Source: Chrysomallon squamiferum
Lineage: Eukaryota > Mollusca > Gastropoda > Neomphalida > Peltospiridae
DNA: 58,500 nt
NCBI GenBank assembly: GCA_012295275.1
Contig: CM022675.1
Span: 15,909,689 to 15,968,188 of the forward strand
Direction of reading: 5' to 3'
A program made the translations under genes and the position numbers. This document shows, piece by piece, positions 1 through 13,933 of the stretch. A model generated the notes under the pieces. That model had not been told where the DNA came from. It ran no database searches and saw only the letters and a list, made by a program, of their open reading frames with translations. How positions within the stretch are numbered: position 1 is the stretch's first letter; every line of letters starts with the position of its first letter.

Positions 1-382
1 TTGTCTGCAGTTGTTTACTGCGTTACTCCAGTTGTCTTTTACTCGAAGTACGTAATGTGTGCGTCAGTGTGTGTGCGTGCGTGAGTGAGTGTATATGCTT
101 GACTATGACTCTAAGTGTGTGTATGTAAATGGTTTTGGATTTGTGTTTGAGTATGAATATGTTTATGTGCCATTTTGTGTACAAATAACAACAGCTACTA
201 CTACTACTACATCTACTACTAACACTACTATATCTACTGCTACTATTTCTACTACTGCTACTACTACTATTACTACTACTACTAGCACTACTTCTACTAC
301 TACTACTAGCACTACTTCTACTACTATTACCTCTACTGCCACTATAACTACTGCTATCATAATTAATTCTAATAATAATAAT

Positions 383-433
<51 letters not shown>

Positions 434-718
434 AATAATAATAATAACAATAATAATAATAATACTAATTTTTCCGTGTTTATAATTAAAATCTGTTTAC
501 CAGAAGAAGATGTTGCTATGAAGGCAAGAATTAAAATATTCAGAATCAAAATCGTCATATCAGATTTCTCCATGTTGTGCTGCCTTCCTTGAAAACAAGT
601 AGGAAGCAAAAATAACATACAGTACATTTAAATGTAAACACAAATATACACACATCAACACATACACAGACACATACACTCTTACAGATACATAGATATG
701 CACATACACACATGCATG

Positions 719-768
<50 letters not shown>

Positions 769-1105
769 GCTATGTGTTTGTATGTGTATACACACACAGA
801 CACAAACACAGTTACATATAACATACATGTTTGTAATCACAAACATACGTAGAGATATATAAAAACACACATATAAAAACTGATACATTTAGATACATTG
901 TTATAATATATATATACGTATACGTACACATGTATGTACAGAAATTATCTGTAGGCAGTGACTACACATATAGTTATCTCGTAATAACACGTGAACACCT
1001 ATACCCATATTCATGTTACCATTACTGCTGTTTGTCGTATACCTATATAATGTGCTAGGTATGTTTTATACACATATACCAGTACATGCATGCATGTATA
1101 CACAG

Positions 1106-1146
<41 letters not shown>

Positions 1147-3045
1147 CATATACATACGTATGTTTACGTTTGTGTCTGTACCTGTGTGAATATATATATG
1201 TATATAGATTTAGTTCTGAGGTGAGTTTTTGTCAGTGTGTATGTGTGTGTGTGTGTGTGTGTGTGTCTATATTTATAGTTCAGTGAGGCTGTGGAAGTGA
1301 TAGAAGTGATCTATCTTACAATTAAACACCGCAAAACAACCATAACAGTTACAACACTATAATATATATATATATATATACGAAATATATCTACCTGTGA
1401 CATATATGTATACCAGCATGATAAACGTATATAACACAATACAACACACAACACTATACAGTATAATTTAAAATACATATACAGGTAACATAAAGAGGTA
1501 TCAGATAGAACAACATAATTTTACTTAAGATAATATAACACAGCATAGCATAGCATAACATGAAATTGTATAATATAATATGAAATAACACAAAACAACA
1601 GAGTGTAATATGACAAATACGAAGTTTACTTATAAAATAGACATTGAAATATTACAAAATTCGTGTTACTCACTGTGAAAAGTCAATACCAGCATGAAAA
1701 GAAAAAACATATAGCGTTTACTTACAAACATTCGAACTAACAGTATTTTTGATGACTCATGCGGAAGGTTTTGGTGTTGTTTGTTAGATCGCGCACACAA
1801 AGAAACGAAAGAGGAAATAAATGCTCGAATTCCGATTCAGTGATTTCAGGTCTATTTAAAAGTTTGAGTAACATCTTGAAACAGTGACAGCGGTTGTAAC
1901 AGACACTCTGACTCTGACAGCAGCAGAAACTACTTGAGGCTTATTAGCTAATGGAGTAATAGCGATGGTGGTAGTAGTAGCAGTAGTAGTAGTACTTGTA
2001 GTTGTCGTAGTAGTAGTAACAGATAAAGATAGCTGTAGTAGCAGTAGTAATTGTAGTAGTTGTAGTAACAGTAGTTATAGTAGTAGTAGAAGTAGCTGTA
2101 GTAGTTGTAATGACCGTAGTTGTAGTAGTAGTAGTAGTAGCTGTAGTAGATATAGTAATGGTAAAGGTAGAATTATACTAGTAGTATTTGTAGTAGTTGT
2201 AGCAGTAGTAACAGTAGTAGTGATAATAATAATAAGAACAAAAACAAGAAGAAGAGAAATGAAGTAGAGGTAGTTGTGTTTTTGTCGCTGCTGTTGTTGT
2301 AAATTAGTTAATGCTATGCGTATTTGTTACACAATGTAGGAAGAATACGCCATTTGTAAACGTCCCAGTGCGCAAGTAGAACTGATCACGTGATTGACAA
2401 ACAAGCTTTGTAGCCCTTTGACCTCAAACTTGTACTATTAATAGTAACAGTAATCTTATGTAAACTACACAATAAAAACATTATAGCTGGATTTAAACAT
2501 AAGTTAATAAAACTACAGTTTATAGAATCATACAGAGAGTTTTAGTTTCAGTACATAATTATATGTTAATTTGTCAAAAATGTGAACACTGCTATCCTTT
2601 ACCTTAGTGCCTACAGAATTCAAATTCAGTCACAGACGATATTTAAAAACCTAACAAAAGTACCAACTTTATACACATTTATAGCTAGTACATTATATAA
2701 AAGATATCAAAATTTACATATAAAATACACTCAAGATAAAACAAAGTTTAATATAAGTTATTTTCATTTTACTTAAAAATAATGGGCCTGATTGTTTTGT
2801 ATTACTCAAACAAGAAATAATATTCGACTCTACCTTTATCACTTTACTGAGTTCAGTTCCTTAATGGGTCATCTGAATTTGACAAAACGTTCTAACACTA
2901 ATTAAAAAAATTACGTTATTTGATACTAGACAAATGAAATACAAAAAGGAATAAAAAGAAAAAGATATATATTACTTTAGTGATAGGGTTATTAATCAGA
3001 GATTAGAATGCAAACTAACGTAATAATGAAAATAAATACGCAAAT

Positions 3046-3085
<40 letters not shown>

Positions 3086-4026
3086 CTATACAGGAATCCT
3101 AGATTTTTATGTTACTGTCAGAAACAGTGTATTAAAACAACATACATTAATTAAACTCGGACGCATATATATATATATAGTGAAGTATTTTTGCTCAGTT
3201 TTAAACCAGCTGTTAAAAAATAGAAAATCTAAGCTGTTTTCCAGTAAAAGGGGCCATAACTCCAAAGATAATACGTTGTTGACACTATATAGATACAGAT
3301 ATTAATTAATTCATTTATTTGTTTGTTGGGGTTGTTTCTGTTCTTACTCTTGTAGTACTTTTATTATTATTATTTGTATTATTATTATTGTTATTATGAT
3401 TGTTGTTGTTGTTGTTATTCTATTTTATTCATTTAGTTTTTTTAAACGTAGTTAGCATGATCCGCAGTGGTATTTACAAGAGATGAATGAAGACGTCAAA
3501 AGGAGCTAAACTTGTTTAAAAATCTGTCACAGTTTGACATGTGAGTAACCTCGATAACGTGAAAAACTTAATCTTCAGACCTCTACATCCACAGAACAGA
3601 CTGGAGAAACTTTTGAGATCTAATTAACAGGCTGACAGTTCTATGGATCAGCATTCGGAATTCTGCGGTCTCAAGCATGCAATTTATGATAACAAAATCT
3701 TTCACTGGACTGGATTGTTTTAGAGGTTTAACCTCACTGTGCCCGCAGTCTGTTGGATTAGTCAGGGAACACTTCAGTCGCTATAGTTGGTTTCATCAAA
3801 GTGAACAGTTACTCAGAATTCAAACCAGTTTTTAAATATGGTGCAGCTTTCGTGGTGGTACAGGTACACATCTGTGTACCAGATGTGTAACATACACGCA
3901 TTTGTCAACCAGAAAATGTCTCCCCTAGGCTAGCATTGCTTCCCGATAACAAACAAACAACGTACCGCGACACGTTTGGTTTTGTGAAATGTGAAACAGA
4001 GGTTATCAGTTTTCCATTGGTTCCAC
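1..4026. other. Intergenic, microsatellite-rich, no gene recognised
   Basis: No convincing coding exon is visible. The stretch holds an imperfect CTA/ACT run (about 190-357) passing into AAC and AAT runs (370-465), a TA run (726-763), a CA run (1109-1142), a GT run (1242-1266), an imperfect GTA/AGT tract (1965-2235) and a CA run (3048-3084). Reading frames across these tracts give only low-complexity Thr, Asn, Val or Ser peptides. A short hairpin (8-bp arms, 2-nt loop) lies at 3863-3880. The non-repetitive parts show nothing identifiable. Confidence 0.7.
1965..2235. repeat. Imperfect GTA/AGT trinucleotide tract
   Basis: About 270 bp of GTA-type triplets with many interruptions. It is open in one plus frame only because the triplet lacks stops in that phase; the product would be Val/Ser runs. 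Treated as a degenerate microsatellite, not a gene. Confidence 0.8.
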
Positions 4027-4074
4027 CATTTGTCATCATTTGTCATCATTTGTCAACATTTGTCAACATTTGAC
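4027..4074 (+). repeat. Short 10-11 bp tandem repeat next to MULE remnant
   Basis: Four to five head-to-tail copies of a unit like catttgtcat/catttgtcaa, directly upstream of the decayed transposase fragment. Confidence 0.75.
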
Positions 4075-4098
4075 TTTGTGGTGGCGGCCCAGGACGCG

Positions 4099-4510
4099 GT
4101 TGAACGAGAATTCCACTGTCAACTCTAAGGAATCCTATTTCACCTCTGTTTGGACATCTGACAACGTGTGGATCTTTAGTCGGCTGAACGAGTTTGAAAC
4201 AAATGTTTCCAGAACTACGAGTCACGTTGATGGCTGGCATTCAAAACTGAAGACGATGGGCAGCAGACATCCCAAAATTTTAAAATTCATAGATATTATT
4301 AAAGAGAGAACAGGAGGCCTTTGTTGAAGCTTGAGTTTTACAATTAAGAACTGGTGGAAGGTTGGCACCAAAACGTGGGAAATACCAGCAACTTGACTTT
4401 GACATAAACCAACAGCAAATAGTCCTCTAGACAGGACTGAACTCTCCAATACAATATGCTGAGTCCGTCTACCTTTTTGGTGGACTGTGAAATGTTGTAA
4501 GTCCATTGTT
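4099..4510 (+). mobile_element. Decayed MULE-type transposase C-terminal fragment
   Basis: A plus-strand frame reads a tract containing RTTSHVDGWHSKL followed by RHPKILKFIDIIK. This resembles the C-terminal region of Mutator-like (MULE) transposases that often carry FLYWCH fingers in invertebrates, where an R-T-[TN]-x-x-[ED]-G-W-[HN] motif precedes an HP-x-I segment. After a stop near 4325 the similarity continues in another frame with RLAPKRGKYQQLD (about 4353-4395), also typical of these C-termini. The N-terminal finger and catalytic core are absent, and the frame is broken. It is a relic. It may belong to a different subfamily from the copy at 56.3 kb, because the motif spelling differs. 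The family assignment is from memory of conserved motifs, not a search. Confidence 0.6.
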
Positions 4511-5693
4511 GGTCTTTTGGGAAATAAACTATAATGTAACCCCTAGTGTTTCATTGTTTTGCTATCCTTGACTGCTTCAGTAATACATAACAATAGGAGC
4601 GGGCACAGTGAGGTGACCCCTATACAACAAGTATGGTTTGCACACTAACACACAGACTTACCAGACAATCAGGTCAAATATACAAAAGCACACACAGACA
4701 CACAGACATAAAAACACATAGAAAACCACATACAAGGTCATCTTTACATAGAGGAACGTGCGCCTTCTCACACATACAAACACTATGCTACTAAAATGCA
4801 TAAAATAAAATAAAAAAAATGGTTTGTGGTTGATTAACTTTAAAATACAAAACCGCCCACATAAAATAATTATATGTTCCGAATTAGAACAGGATATCAT
4901 GGAAATGTAATTGAATATTTCAAATCGATCCTTCTTTGACAGAGTTATAATTAAAACACTGAAAATTTGTTCACGACGACACCCGTTGTCTGTTTCTTTG
5001 CTCCAGCTGTAGGCCTACAAGCGTCACAACGTAAAAACAACTGAAAAACAAGAACGACGTAATCAAAACATCAGCGCTGATAATCTAAAAATGATCCAGC
5101 CTTTCAGTGAATTACTGAGTGTTGCAAAAAACTTATATTAGATATTTATTATTATTAATTTTATAAACAGACAGATAGATAGATAGACAGACAAACAGAT
5201 AGATAGATAGATAAATAGCTCACACAGACAAACAGACAGATAGATATAGAAAAACTACCTAAGCATAACTATATGCATAAATATTCCTGTTCTATATTTT
5301 TCGTTCAGTGAGCATAATAATTATTATTTTATTGTCACCGTTATTTTATTTTATATTTTATATACTTTTTACATCTTCCTGTGATACACACACACCACAC
5401 TGCACTTATAACTTGAAATGAATAAAACAAAACACAGACAAAAGTGTGAACTGTGGTTTACTTTGATAGGAATGCATATTGCATGTAACATTATATTTTG
5501 TGTGCGTACGCAGAATTAATAACACACTGTTACGGTTTATGTTGTATTAAAGGAAGCCATCTTTCAGACTTAGTTAAAGGATCAGCTGTTTGTGTGTGGG
5601 TTTTTTTCTGCTGTCGTTTTATTAAATATTATTTTCTTTTAACAATCATCTGAAGTACTTTCGAGTTTGGATAAAAAAATAAGTCAAACCACA

Positions 5694-5754
<61 letters not shown>

Positions 5755-5902
5755 TATGTAATAATAATAATGATAATAGTAATAATAATACTAATATTTA
5801 AAAACAATAGTAGTAGTAGTAGCAGAAGCAGTAATAGTAACAGTAATAATAATAATAGTAGTAGTAGTAGTAGCAGCTGTAGTAGTAGTAGTAGTAGTAC
5901 TT

Positions 5903-5950
<48 letters not shown>

Positions 5951-6095
5951 ATTTTTATCACAGAGTATTGTTCTGACTTCTAAACAACAGTTATTTTCAT
6001 AATTCCATATTATCCACGATGTTGTTATGGAGTTTTCGTAAAGACACGTCTTGAAAATCGTGAATCGTGTCGTCACCAAACGTCAAATTTGAAAA
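4511..6095. other. Intergenic with triplet and tetranucleotide repeats
   Basis: No gene recognised. Contains GATA/GACA-type tetranucleotide runs (about 5165-5245), a TAA run (5694-5752) and a TAG/AGT run with interruptions (5809-5951). Open frames here encode only poly-Ser or poly-Tyr and are repeat artefacts. Confidence 0.7.
5694..5951. repeat. TAA then TAG trinucleotide microsatellites
   Basis: A nearly pure TAA run of about 59 bp is followed, after an AT-rich spacer, by roughly 140 bp of AGT/TAG triplets with AGC and ACT interruptions. It ends about 145 bp past the stop codon of the minus-strand microprotein gene, so it may lie in or near that gene's 3'UTR. Confidence 0.85.
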
Positions 6096-6293
6096 TTACA
6101 ACTGATCTTCAGGACGTGTGGGGAGTTTGTGTTTCTTGACCTTCTTGAACTTGTTGTCTTTCCCGTCTCTCCAGCGACAGCGAAGTATGTCAAGTATCTG
6201 CTTTCGCTTGATGTAGATCAGCAGGCCTAGAATGACGACAGCAGCCAGTACCAGCCCAATTATCAGTCCCTCCACAGTCGCTTTGTCCTCCAT
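6096..6293 (-). CDS. Candidate 65-aa single-pass membrane microprotein
   Basis: The ATG at 6293 is in good context (A at -3, G at +4) and opens a 65-codon frame ending in TAA. Residues 1-8 are a short polar head. About residues 9-28 form one strongly hydrophobic segment rich in Leu, Ile, Val, Ala and Gly. The rest is a basic tail with an IKRKQ stop-transfer motif, a KKVKKHK cluster and an acidic PEDQL end. The stretch is clearly more GC-rich than its flanks, which supports real coding. A splice acceptor (tgcttgcag) ends at 6309, 15 nt upstream of the ATG. A consensus donor (AAAG/gtaaga) lies upstream at about 6976-6981. Joining them in the coding frame meets a TAG upstream, so the upstream exon looks like 5'UTR. 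I do not recognise the family. Alternatively this is the last exon of a larger type I membrane protein whose earlier exons I missed. Confidence 0.6.
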   Translation of the reverse strand: MEDKATVEGLIIGLVLAAVVILGLLIYIKRKQILDILRCRWRDGKDNKFKKVKKHKLPTRPEDQL

Positions 6294-6308
6294 CTTAGCA
6301 GTCCTCGC

Positions 6309-7100
<792 letters not shown>

Positions 7101-7140
7101 GCATCTTTATCTTCTACACGAACAAATATACCTGCGGCCA

Positions 7141-7790
7141 AAAGAAACTTTACCACTGAAGAATTGAAAAACTAGAAAATAAACTGAAACTTAAACAACG
7201 CAAAACACGTAGGCAAAATGCAACACCAGATATTCACCCATAGCAGGTTCTGGTGGAATACATTCAGATACGAAAAAAAAAAAGGAGAAAACTTGAAGAA
7301 ACTACAGCTGCAAAAATGGTATAAAAATGGTTGCGATGGCGTGTCCCACATCCACAGTGACAAGACGTCATCACAGGAATTCGCCAGACGACACCTGAGC
7401 GGCTAGAGCTGTGGGTGTGGCACAAATAAGAGTAAAACTTTACTGCAAAACTCGTTGACTGTTCCACGTTGCTGTAACCAACTTAAAGCTACATTAAATA
7501 CAGACAGGCCAAGAACAAGCAGACCCAGACGATGCCACTGGAGGACAGGTATTTGTGTAACTTTTCATCTGCAGAACTGCTTCCTGACGTCCTCACTGAT
7601 AAACACTTTAGATCACAGAGTTTGTCAACAGGCAGTGTGGCCAGGCGATGTAGGATGCATGAAATCCGAGAAGCGCAAAATTGCCTTCTGATACTGAAAT
7701 GAGCCCTGACTTTACAAAGACTATTGCAAAGTTGATGGGGTTTTTTGGTAGTGGGTATACTAGCAGTTATTTTTAAAATGTACATTAGCT
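7141..7790 (+). other. Unrecognised coding-like stretch, interrupted
   Basis: More GC-rich and protein-like than the flanks. Plus-strand pieces include a Lys/Arg-rich segment (about 7171-7240 and 7265-7320, separated by TAG) and a 68-codon open tract at about 7486-7690 reading through MPLEDRYLCNFSSAELL and SVARRCRMHEIREAQ to a TGA. Beyond it, with two stops, comes a hydrophobic segment (WGFLVVGILAVIF, about 7735-7775) that could be a membrane anchor. The minus strand is also open across 7489-7785, so strand is not certain. It could be a pseudogene of a tail-anchored protein, exons of a real gene, or chance. Family not recognised. Confidence 0.25.
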
Positions 7791-7799
7791 TACTTCCAA

Positions 7800-10317
7800 G
7801 TTATGTTTTAGTTATTTTAATATTTATTTATTTTTTCAGCTGTCAAATTTTAATTAATAATGAAGGACGACAACAAAGGAATTCAAAAAGATATCTGTGA
7901 TGCCATTTTTTCTTACATCATCGTGCAGTGATTGGATTTATTCTAGTTTCTTATATTCTTGGTTGTAAGAACAAACATATATATCAGTCTGCTACAGAAC
8001 GCCAAGATTATAGTCGTGAAAACTAGTGTCATTCCAACGTTTTTAACTATTACTTTATTGTTGTACTTTGTTATTAGCAAAGACTGATAGCCCATAACCA
8101 TAAAATAATAACTCAGAACTTTGAATAATGTTAATAAAGCAATAATTATTACCATTGATGGTATAATTTAATACATCATTTTATTACATTTATCTGTAAC
8201 TAATTATTTTGAAGTACTATCATTTCATAACATAATAAATTACCATTATTACTATTACCACCACCACCAGTACTAAGTCTTCTTGTAGTACCATCATCAC
8301 TATTACTTGTACTATTAAATCTGTATTTATTACAATAGTTATTACTACTATTATTACCACTTCCTCTATTATTACTGTTGCTACTACCATCACAATTGCT
8401 ACAACTATTCATTCTACTAATTTATAACTACATTTACTACTAACACTACTATTACTGCTGCTGTTACTAATATTACTAGTACTACAAAATAGTAGTAGTA
8501 ATAAAAAAAAAAATAATAATACCAATAATAACATAAATAAATAAATAAATAAATATTTTTTTTATCAATTTCAATCCTCTTTTTAAAAGATTTCTTTTTC
8601 TTTTCATATATTTATAACAGCTTCACATTCATTGCAGTAGCTTCGACACTGTTCAAATAGCAAAAAATAAAAAATAAAAAATAAATAAATAAATAAATAA
8701 ATTGGCCCCCTGTATATGAACATATAAAACTCCATTAAAATTAAACAAACAGCAAGGAAAAATATCTAAAATTATTCAAGATATAATGGGCTAAAATAAA
8801 ATGATGTAAATTAAAACTCAAAATCTTACCATTTTATTAACACATAATGTAATATTTTATTCCAGAAAAAAAAGTGAAAAAAAGAAAAGAAGAAAAATAT
8901 ATATAAAGCATGTTTCAATATTTACAATTACAGTCATGCTAATGAACGTTTATGATTGTGACAGATTCATAAAAGTAATTCACCAGTCTTTTTCTATTCA
9001 CATTTGTTTTTCTTGACATCAATTTCAGGCACATTTGCATGTTCTAGAATTCACTACTGCATTAAAATTTCAATATAATTTTAACTCAAAAATTTGTTTC
9101 TTCAGGCAACTGAAACTCTGAAAATATTACCACGCAATTTTTGTTCAGTTATAATTTTTAAACAAGATTAGTTTTAATTTGTCAGTTATGATGGCCCCTC
9201 AGTTCTTTTGAGCAATTTTAATGTATTATTCAAGACAATTTTTTTTTTTTATCATTTTTTAAACTTTATTGCAGAATCATTTTAAAAAAACAATTTTAGT
9301 GAATTTATCAACAAATCTTTGTTTCATTAGTCTTTTTAAGTTTTAATTATTAACAACTGTTAGTTCTTCAGTTACTTCTGAACACAGACTTTCCAGTTAT
9401 TTATAATTTTAATGTATTTATCAGAAAAGTCCATTTTTTAACAAAATGGCAAAAATCAAATCAATGGAGTTTGTAGATGTCACTCTGTTATACTGAATTA
9501 TTTTCACCAATGAAGAAAGTTTAAGGTATAAAACAATACATTCAAAATACAGCTCAGATCAGCACAATGATTCTGTATATATAATTTGGAGTTGCCTTCT
9601 GTCATTTGAATAATTTTCTCAGATGAAAAACTTTCAAGGTATAAAATAACATAAATACAACTCAGATTATACATAAGATTCTGTTTACCAGATTTAATTT
9701 TTCCTTTATTTGACCTGCTGAAAGTGAGTTATCTTCTTCACATGAAAGGAATAACAAATTTTCATTGATCAAGGATTTTACATTTAAAGATTGCTGGTTT
9801 AAAAAAGAACAGTAAAAAATAGGGAAAATATAAAGAGAGACAATAGGATATCTGACCTGTGTTTAATCAGAAATTAAATGTAAAAAAAAATCTTTAATCT
9901 ACATAAACATGGCAGTTTGTACAAGGTTATTAGACTATAACACTGAGAAAATAAGTGGGATATAAAACTGAAGTTCTTATATAGTAAGATAGTTGAAGTG
10001 AAAATATACTAACTATTTATTGTTATCACATACTTATTAGTAAAATAACTGAAGCTGAAATCTACTAACTAGTTATAATCAAGTACCTGCTTAATAAAAT
10101 ACATGAAGTAAAAATTTACTAACTTGCTATTGTTATTAAGCACTTATTTAGTAATATAATTTAGTTATGAATGAAGAGAAAATTACTATTGTTAATAAAC
10201 ACTTATTTAGCAATATAACTGAAAATTTATGGACTAGTTATTGTTATTAAGAACTTATGACAGATGAAATAAAAATTTACAAATCTGCTAATGTTAAATA
10301 GTGGTCTGTTTTTTTAG

Positions 10318-10354
<37 letters not shown>

Positions 10355-11626
10355 AGGATATTTTCCTCATTACAATTTTCTAGACTTAACATCACATTAA
10401 AATGATTTACTTGTGTTCTCCCAAAATCTCATTTCACTTGTAAAACAAATATTTTTATTGTAAATTCAGCAACAAACAGATTAAAGAGGTCACACACACA
10501 CACACATACAATAGTGTATAAATATTTACATGTAGCATGGATATACATATAATATAACTAAGAATACAGATAGCTATTTATTCATCAACAATCAGAAACA
10601 TAGTGCAGCTATATAATGATAAATATAAACAAAGAGAAATACTCCAAATGTTTAATAATAATAATATTAATTACAATAAATAACAAAAAATAATAATAAT
10701 TACAATAAATAATAATAATTACAATAATAATCATAATCATAATAATAATAATAATAATAATTACAATAATAATAAATAAAGTTTTCAAAGGTTATTAATT
10801 TCAGTATTATTTTAAAAAGAATTTTTACTATTAATATAAACATAAATATCATAAATAAAGTAATGGAAATCAAAACCTGAATTAAAAGGCAGTATTAATA
10901 AAACTGTGATCTCTGGCACATTATTTCTACATACTTATAAAACGAAATTAAGAAATAATTATTACTCCACACTTTTAATTTACATCAACATGTGAGACAA
11001 TTTAAAATCTCACAAGAGAAACACCCAATCTTCCACATAATAAGTGTATGTACAACAATTCATTATTAACTGGTTTAAACATTTCTACATGTAATTAATA
11101 ACTAGATCAAATAACAAAGGAAAATGTCTGTTTATTTAATTATTTAAAAAAAAAAAAAAAAAAAATGTTGGAGGTTAAAGAAAGAAAAAATAAGCTAATT
11201 AACAGCCACAGGTAATGACAGGTGATCAAAAATCTGAAATTAACCAGTTACTGAATGTCAGCATGATTTTAACAGTTTTAAAATTGTATTGGAGAAAATG
11301 TGACAGTGCAGTTGTTGTTTGTCAAACTGTTATTCTTATAATGTATAATGAAGTATACACTTGAAAATAATAAATAAATTAAAATATATATAAATAAAAT
11401 AATAAATATAAAAATAATAATAAAAAATCCTAGCTAAAAAAAAGAGTTAAATAATAATATAAAACAAATGTAAATAATAATATTAATAATAATAATAATT
11501 ATAATAATAATGATAATAAGAAAAATAAGAAAAATTTACAACAAAAATAAAAGAAAATCACTAACAATAGTTTGTGAAATAAATAATGTTTGAAAACAAT
11601 GAGATGAAGTTAAAATGTTGATGACA
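7800..11626. other. AT-rich intergenic / probable CHMP5 3' flank
   Basis: Nothing identifiable is encoded. It contains ACT/ATT triplet tracts (about 8240-8520), AAAT tetranucleotide runs (8534-8554, 8680-8702), a poly-A run (10321-10351), AAT triplets (10650-10780) and another poly-A tract (11145-11164). The right part could hold the 3'UTR of minus-strand CHMP5; with so many AATAAA-like words no polyadenylation signal can be singled out. Confidence 0.6.
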
Positions 11627-13902
11627 TCATTTTGCTGTCTGTGGAATCTGTGGTAAACCAAACTCATCGACAGGAACATCACCCTGAAACAAAAACAACT
11701 GAATTTCAATTTCTATGTAACATATGATATTTCCTTTTTTTTTTAAATTATTTAAACTATATTTATTATCATTTTATTTGACATTTACTTTTTTAATTAT
11801 TTAAACTATATTTATTTTTCATTTTATTTCTAATTTTCTGTTTTAAATTACTGAGACTAGATTTGTGATATGTGGTTATATTCTGACAGAGTTTATCGAG
11901 TACTCTACCCGCATGCTCTCTGCCCCGGGGTCAGCTGTTGGCGCTGATGGTGCTGCGACTTCGTCTAAGTACGACGTGTCCTGATCTAAACCAATTTCAT
12001 CTCCGAGTGCGTCCAGCTCAGCCTCCAGTTCATCATCATCAACCTCCGGCATCCCGTAGTTCCTCCCCAGCACATCCTGAATCTCATCAGCCTGCTCCAT
12101 CATGTCCTCCAGCTCATCTTGCATGTTCTACAAAACAAACCAAATTTAATACAGTCTACTGTATGTTCTACAACACAAACCAAATTTAATACAGTCTACT
12201 GTATGTTCTACAACACAAACCAAATTTAATACAGTCTACTGTATGTTCTACAAAACAAACACAAATTTAATACAGTCTGCTGTATGTTCTACAACACAAA
12301 CCAAATTTAATACAGTCTACTGTATGTTCTACAAAACAAACACAAATAAATAGTCTACTGCATGTTCTACAAAACAAACCAAATTTAAATAGTTTACTGC
12401 ATGTTCTACAAAACAAACCAAATTTAAATAGTTTACTGCATGTTCTACAAAACAAACCAAATTTAAATAGTTTACTGCATGTTCTACAAAACAAACCAAA
12501 TTTAAATACAGTCTACTGCATGTTCTACAAAACAAACCAAATTTAAATAGTCTACTGTATGTTCTACAAAACAAACCAAATTTAATACAGTTTACTGCAT
12601 GTTCTACAAAACAAACCAAATTTAAATAGTCTACTGCATGTTCTACAAGACAAAACCAATTTAAATACAATCTACTGCATGTTCTACGAAACAAAACAAA
12701 TTTAAATAATCTACTGCATGTTCTACAGAACAAACCAAATTTAAATACAATCTACTGCATGTTCTACAAAACAAACCAAATTTAAATACAGTCTACTACA
12801 TGTTCCACAAAACAAAACTCTATAAATACAGTCTACTGCATGTTCTACAAAACAAACCAAATTTAAATAGTCTACTGCATGTTCTACAAAACAAACCAAA
12901 TTTAAATACAGTCTACTGCATGTTCTACAAAACAAACCAAATTTAAATACAGTCTACTGCATGTTCTACAAAACAAAACAAATTTAAATACAGTCTACTG
13001 CATGTTCTACAAGACAAAACAAATTTAAATACAGTCTACTGCATGTTCTACAAGACAAACCCAATTTAAATAGTCTACTGCATGTTCTACAAAACAAACC
13101 AAATTTAAATACAGTCTACTACATGTTCCACAAAACAAAACTCTGTAAATACAGTCTACTGCATGTTCTACAAAACAAACCAAATTTAAATACAGTCTAC
13201 TGCATGTTCTACAAAACAAAACAAATTTAAATACAGTCTACTGCATGTTCTACAAGACAAAACAAATTTAAATACAGTCTACTGCATGTTCTACAAGACA
13301 AACCCAATTTAAATAGTCTACTGCATGTTCTACAAAACAAACCAAATTTAAATACAGTCTACTGCATGTTCTACAAAACAAACCAACTTTACATACAGTC
13401 TACTGCATGTTCTACAAGACAAACCAAATTTAAATACAGTCTACTGCATGTTCTAAAAAACAAATTTAAATAGTCTACTGCATGTTCTAAAAAACAAATT
13501 TAAATAGTCTACTGCATGTTCTACAAAACAAACCAACTTTAAATACAGTCTACTCCATATTCCAACATAAACAAAATATAATAATTGAAAAAAAAAAAAA
13601 AATTGTAAATACAGCCTATTATATGTTCTAATACAAAGACTTAAGAAAATAAACATATAAATACAGCCTACTATATGTTCCAACAAACAAAATATAAATA
13701 CTTGTGTTGGGGAAAGGAATAAAAAAAGCTGTGTAAACATGGCCTAATGCATCTGATTTATTGTGTGATTTTGTTACTTACTGGAATTTCTTTTGGTTAA
13801 AGAAAAATGCATGCATAACTAAATAAAAACTTATATTTAATTTCGAAATATAAAAAGTTGATTAACAATTATTACTTTATGTTTTAAATTCTTAGTAAAT
13901 CA

Positions 13903-13933
<31 letters not shown>

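Noticed and set aside
89-627. Poly-Thr/poly-Asn and poly-Leu open frames on opposite strands
   Set aside because: Translation of ACT/AAC triplet microsatellites.
12121-13562. CRISPR-like regular array of short repeats
   Set aside because: Units are contiguous with no unique spacers, vary by point mutation, overlap a eukaryotic exon edge and have no associated genes; it is a minisatellite.
12267-13740. Minus-strand open frames rich in [12 protein letters not shown]-like repeats
   Set aside because: They are translations of the intronic minisatellite in CHMP5 and have no independent coding support.
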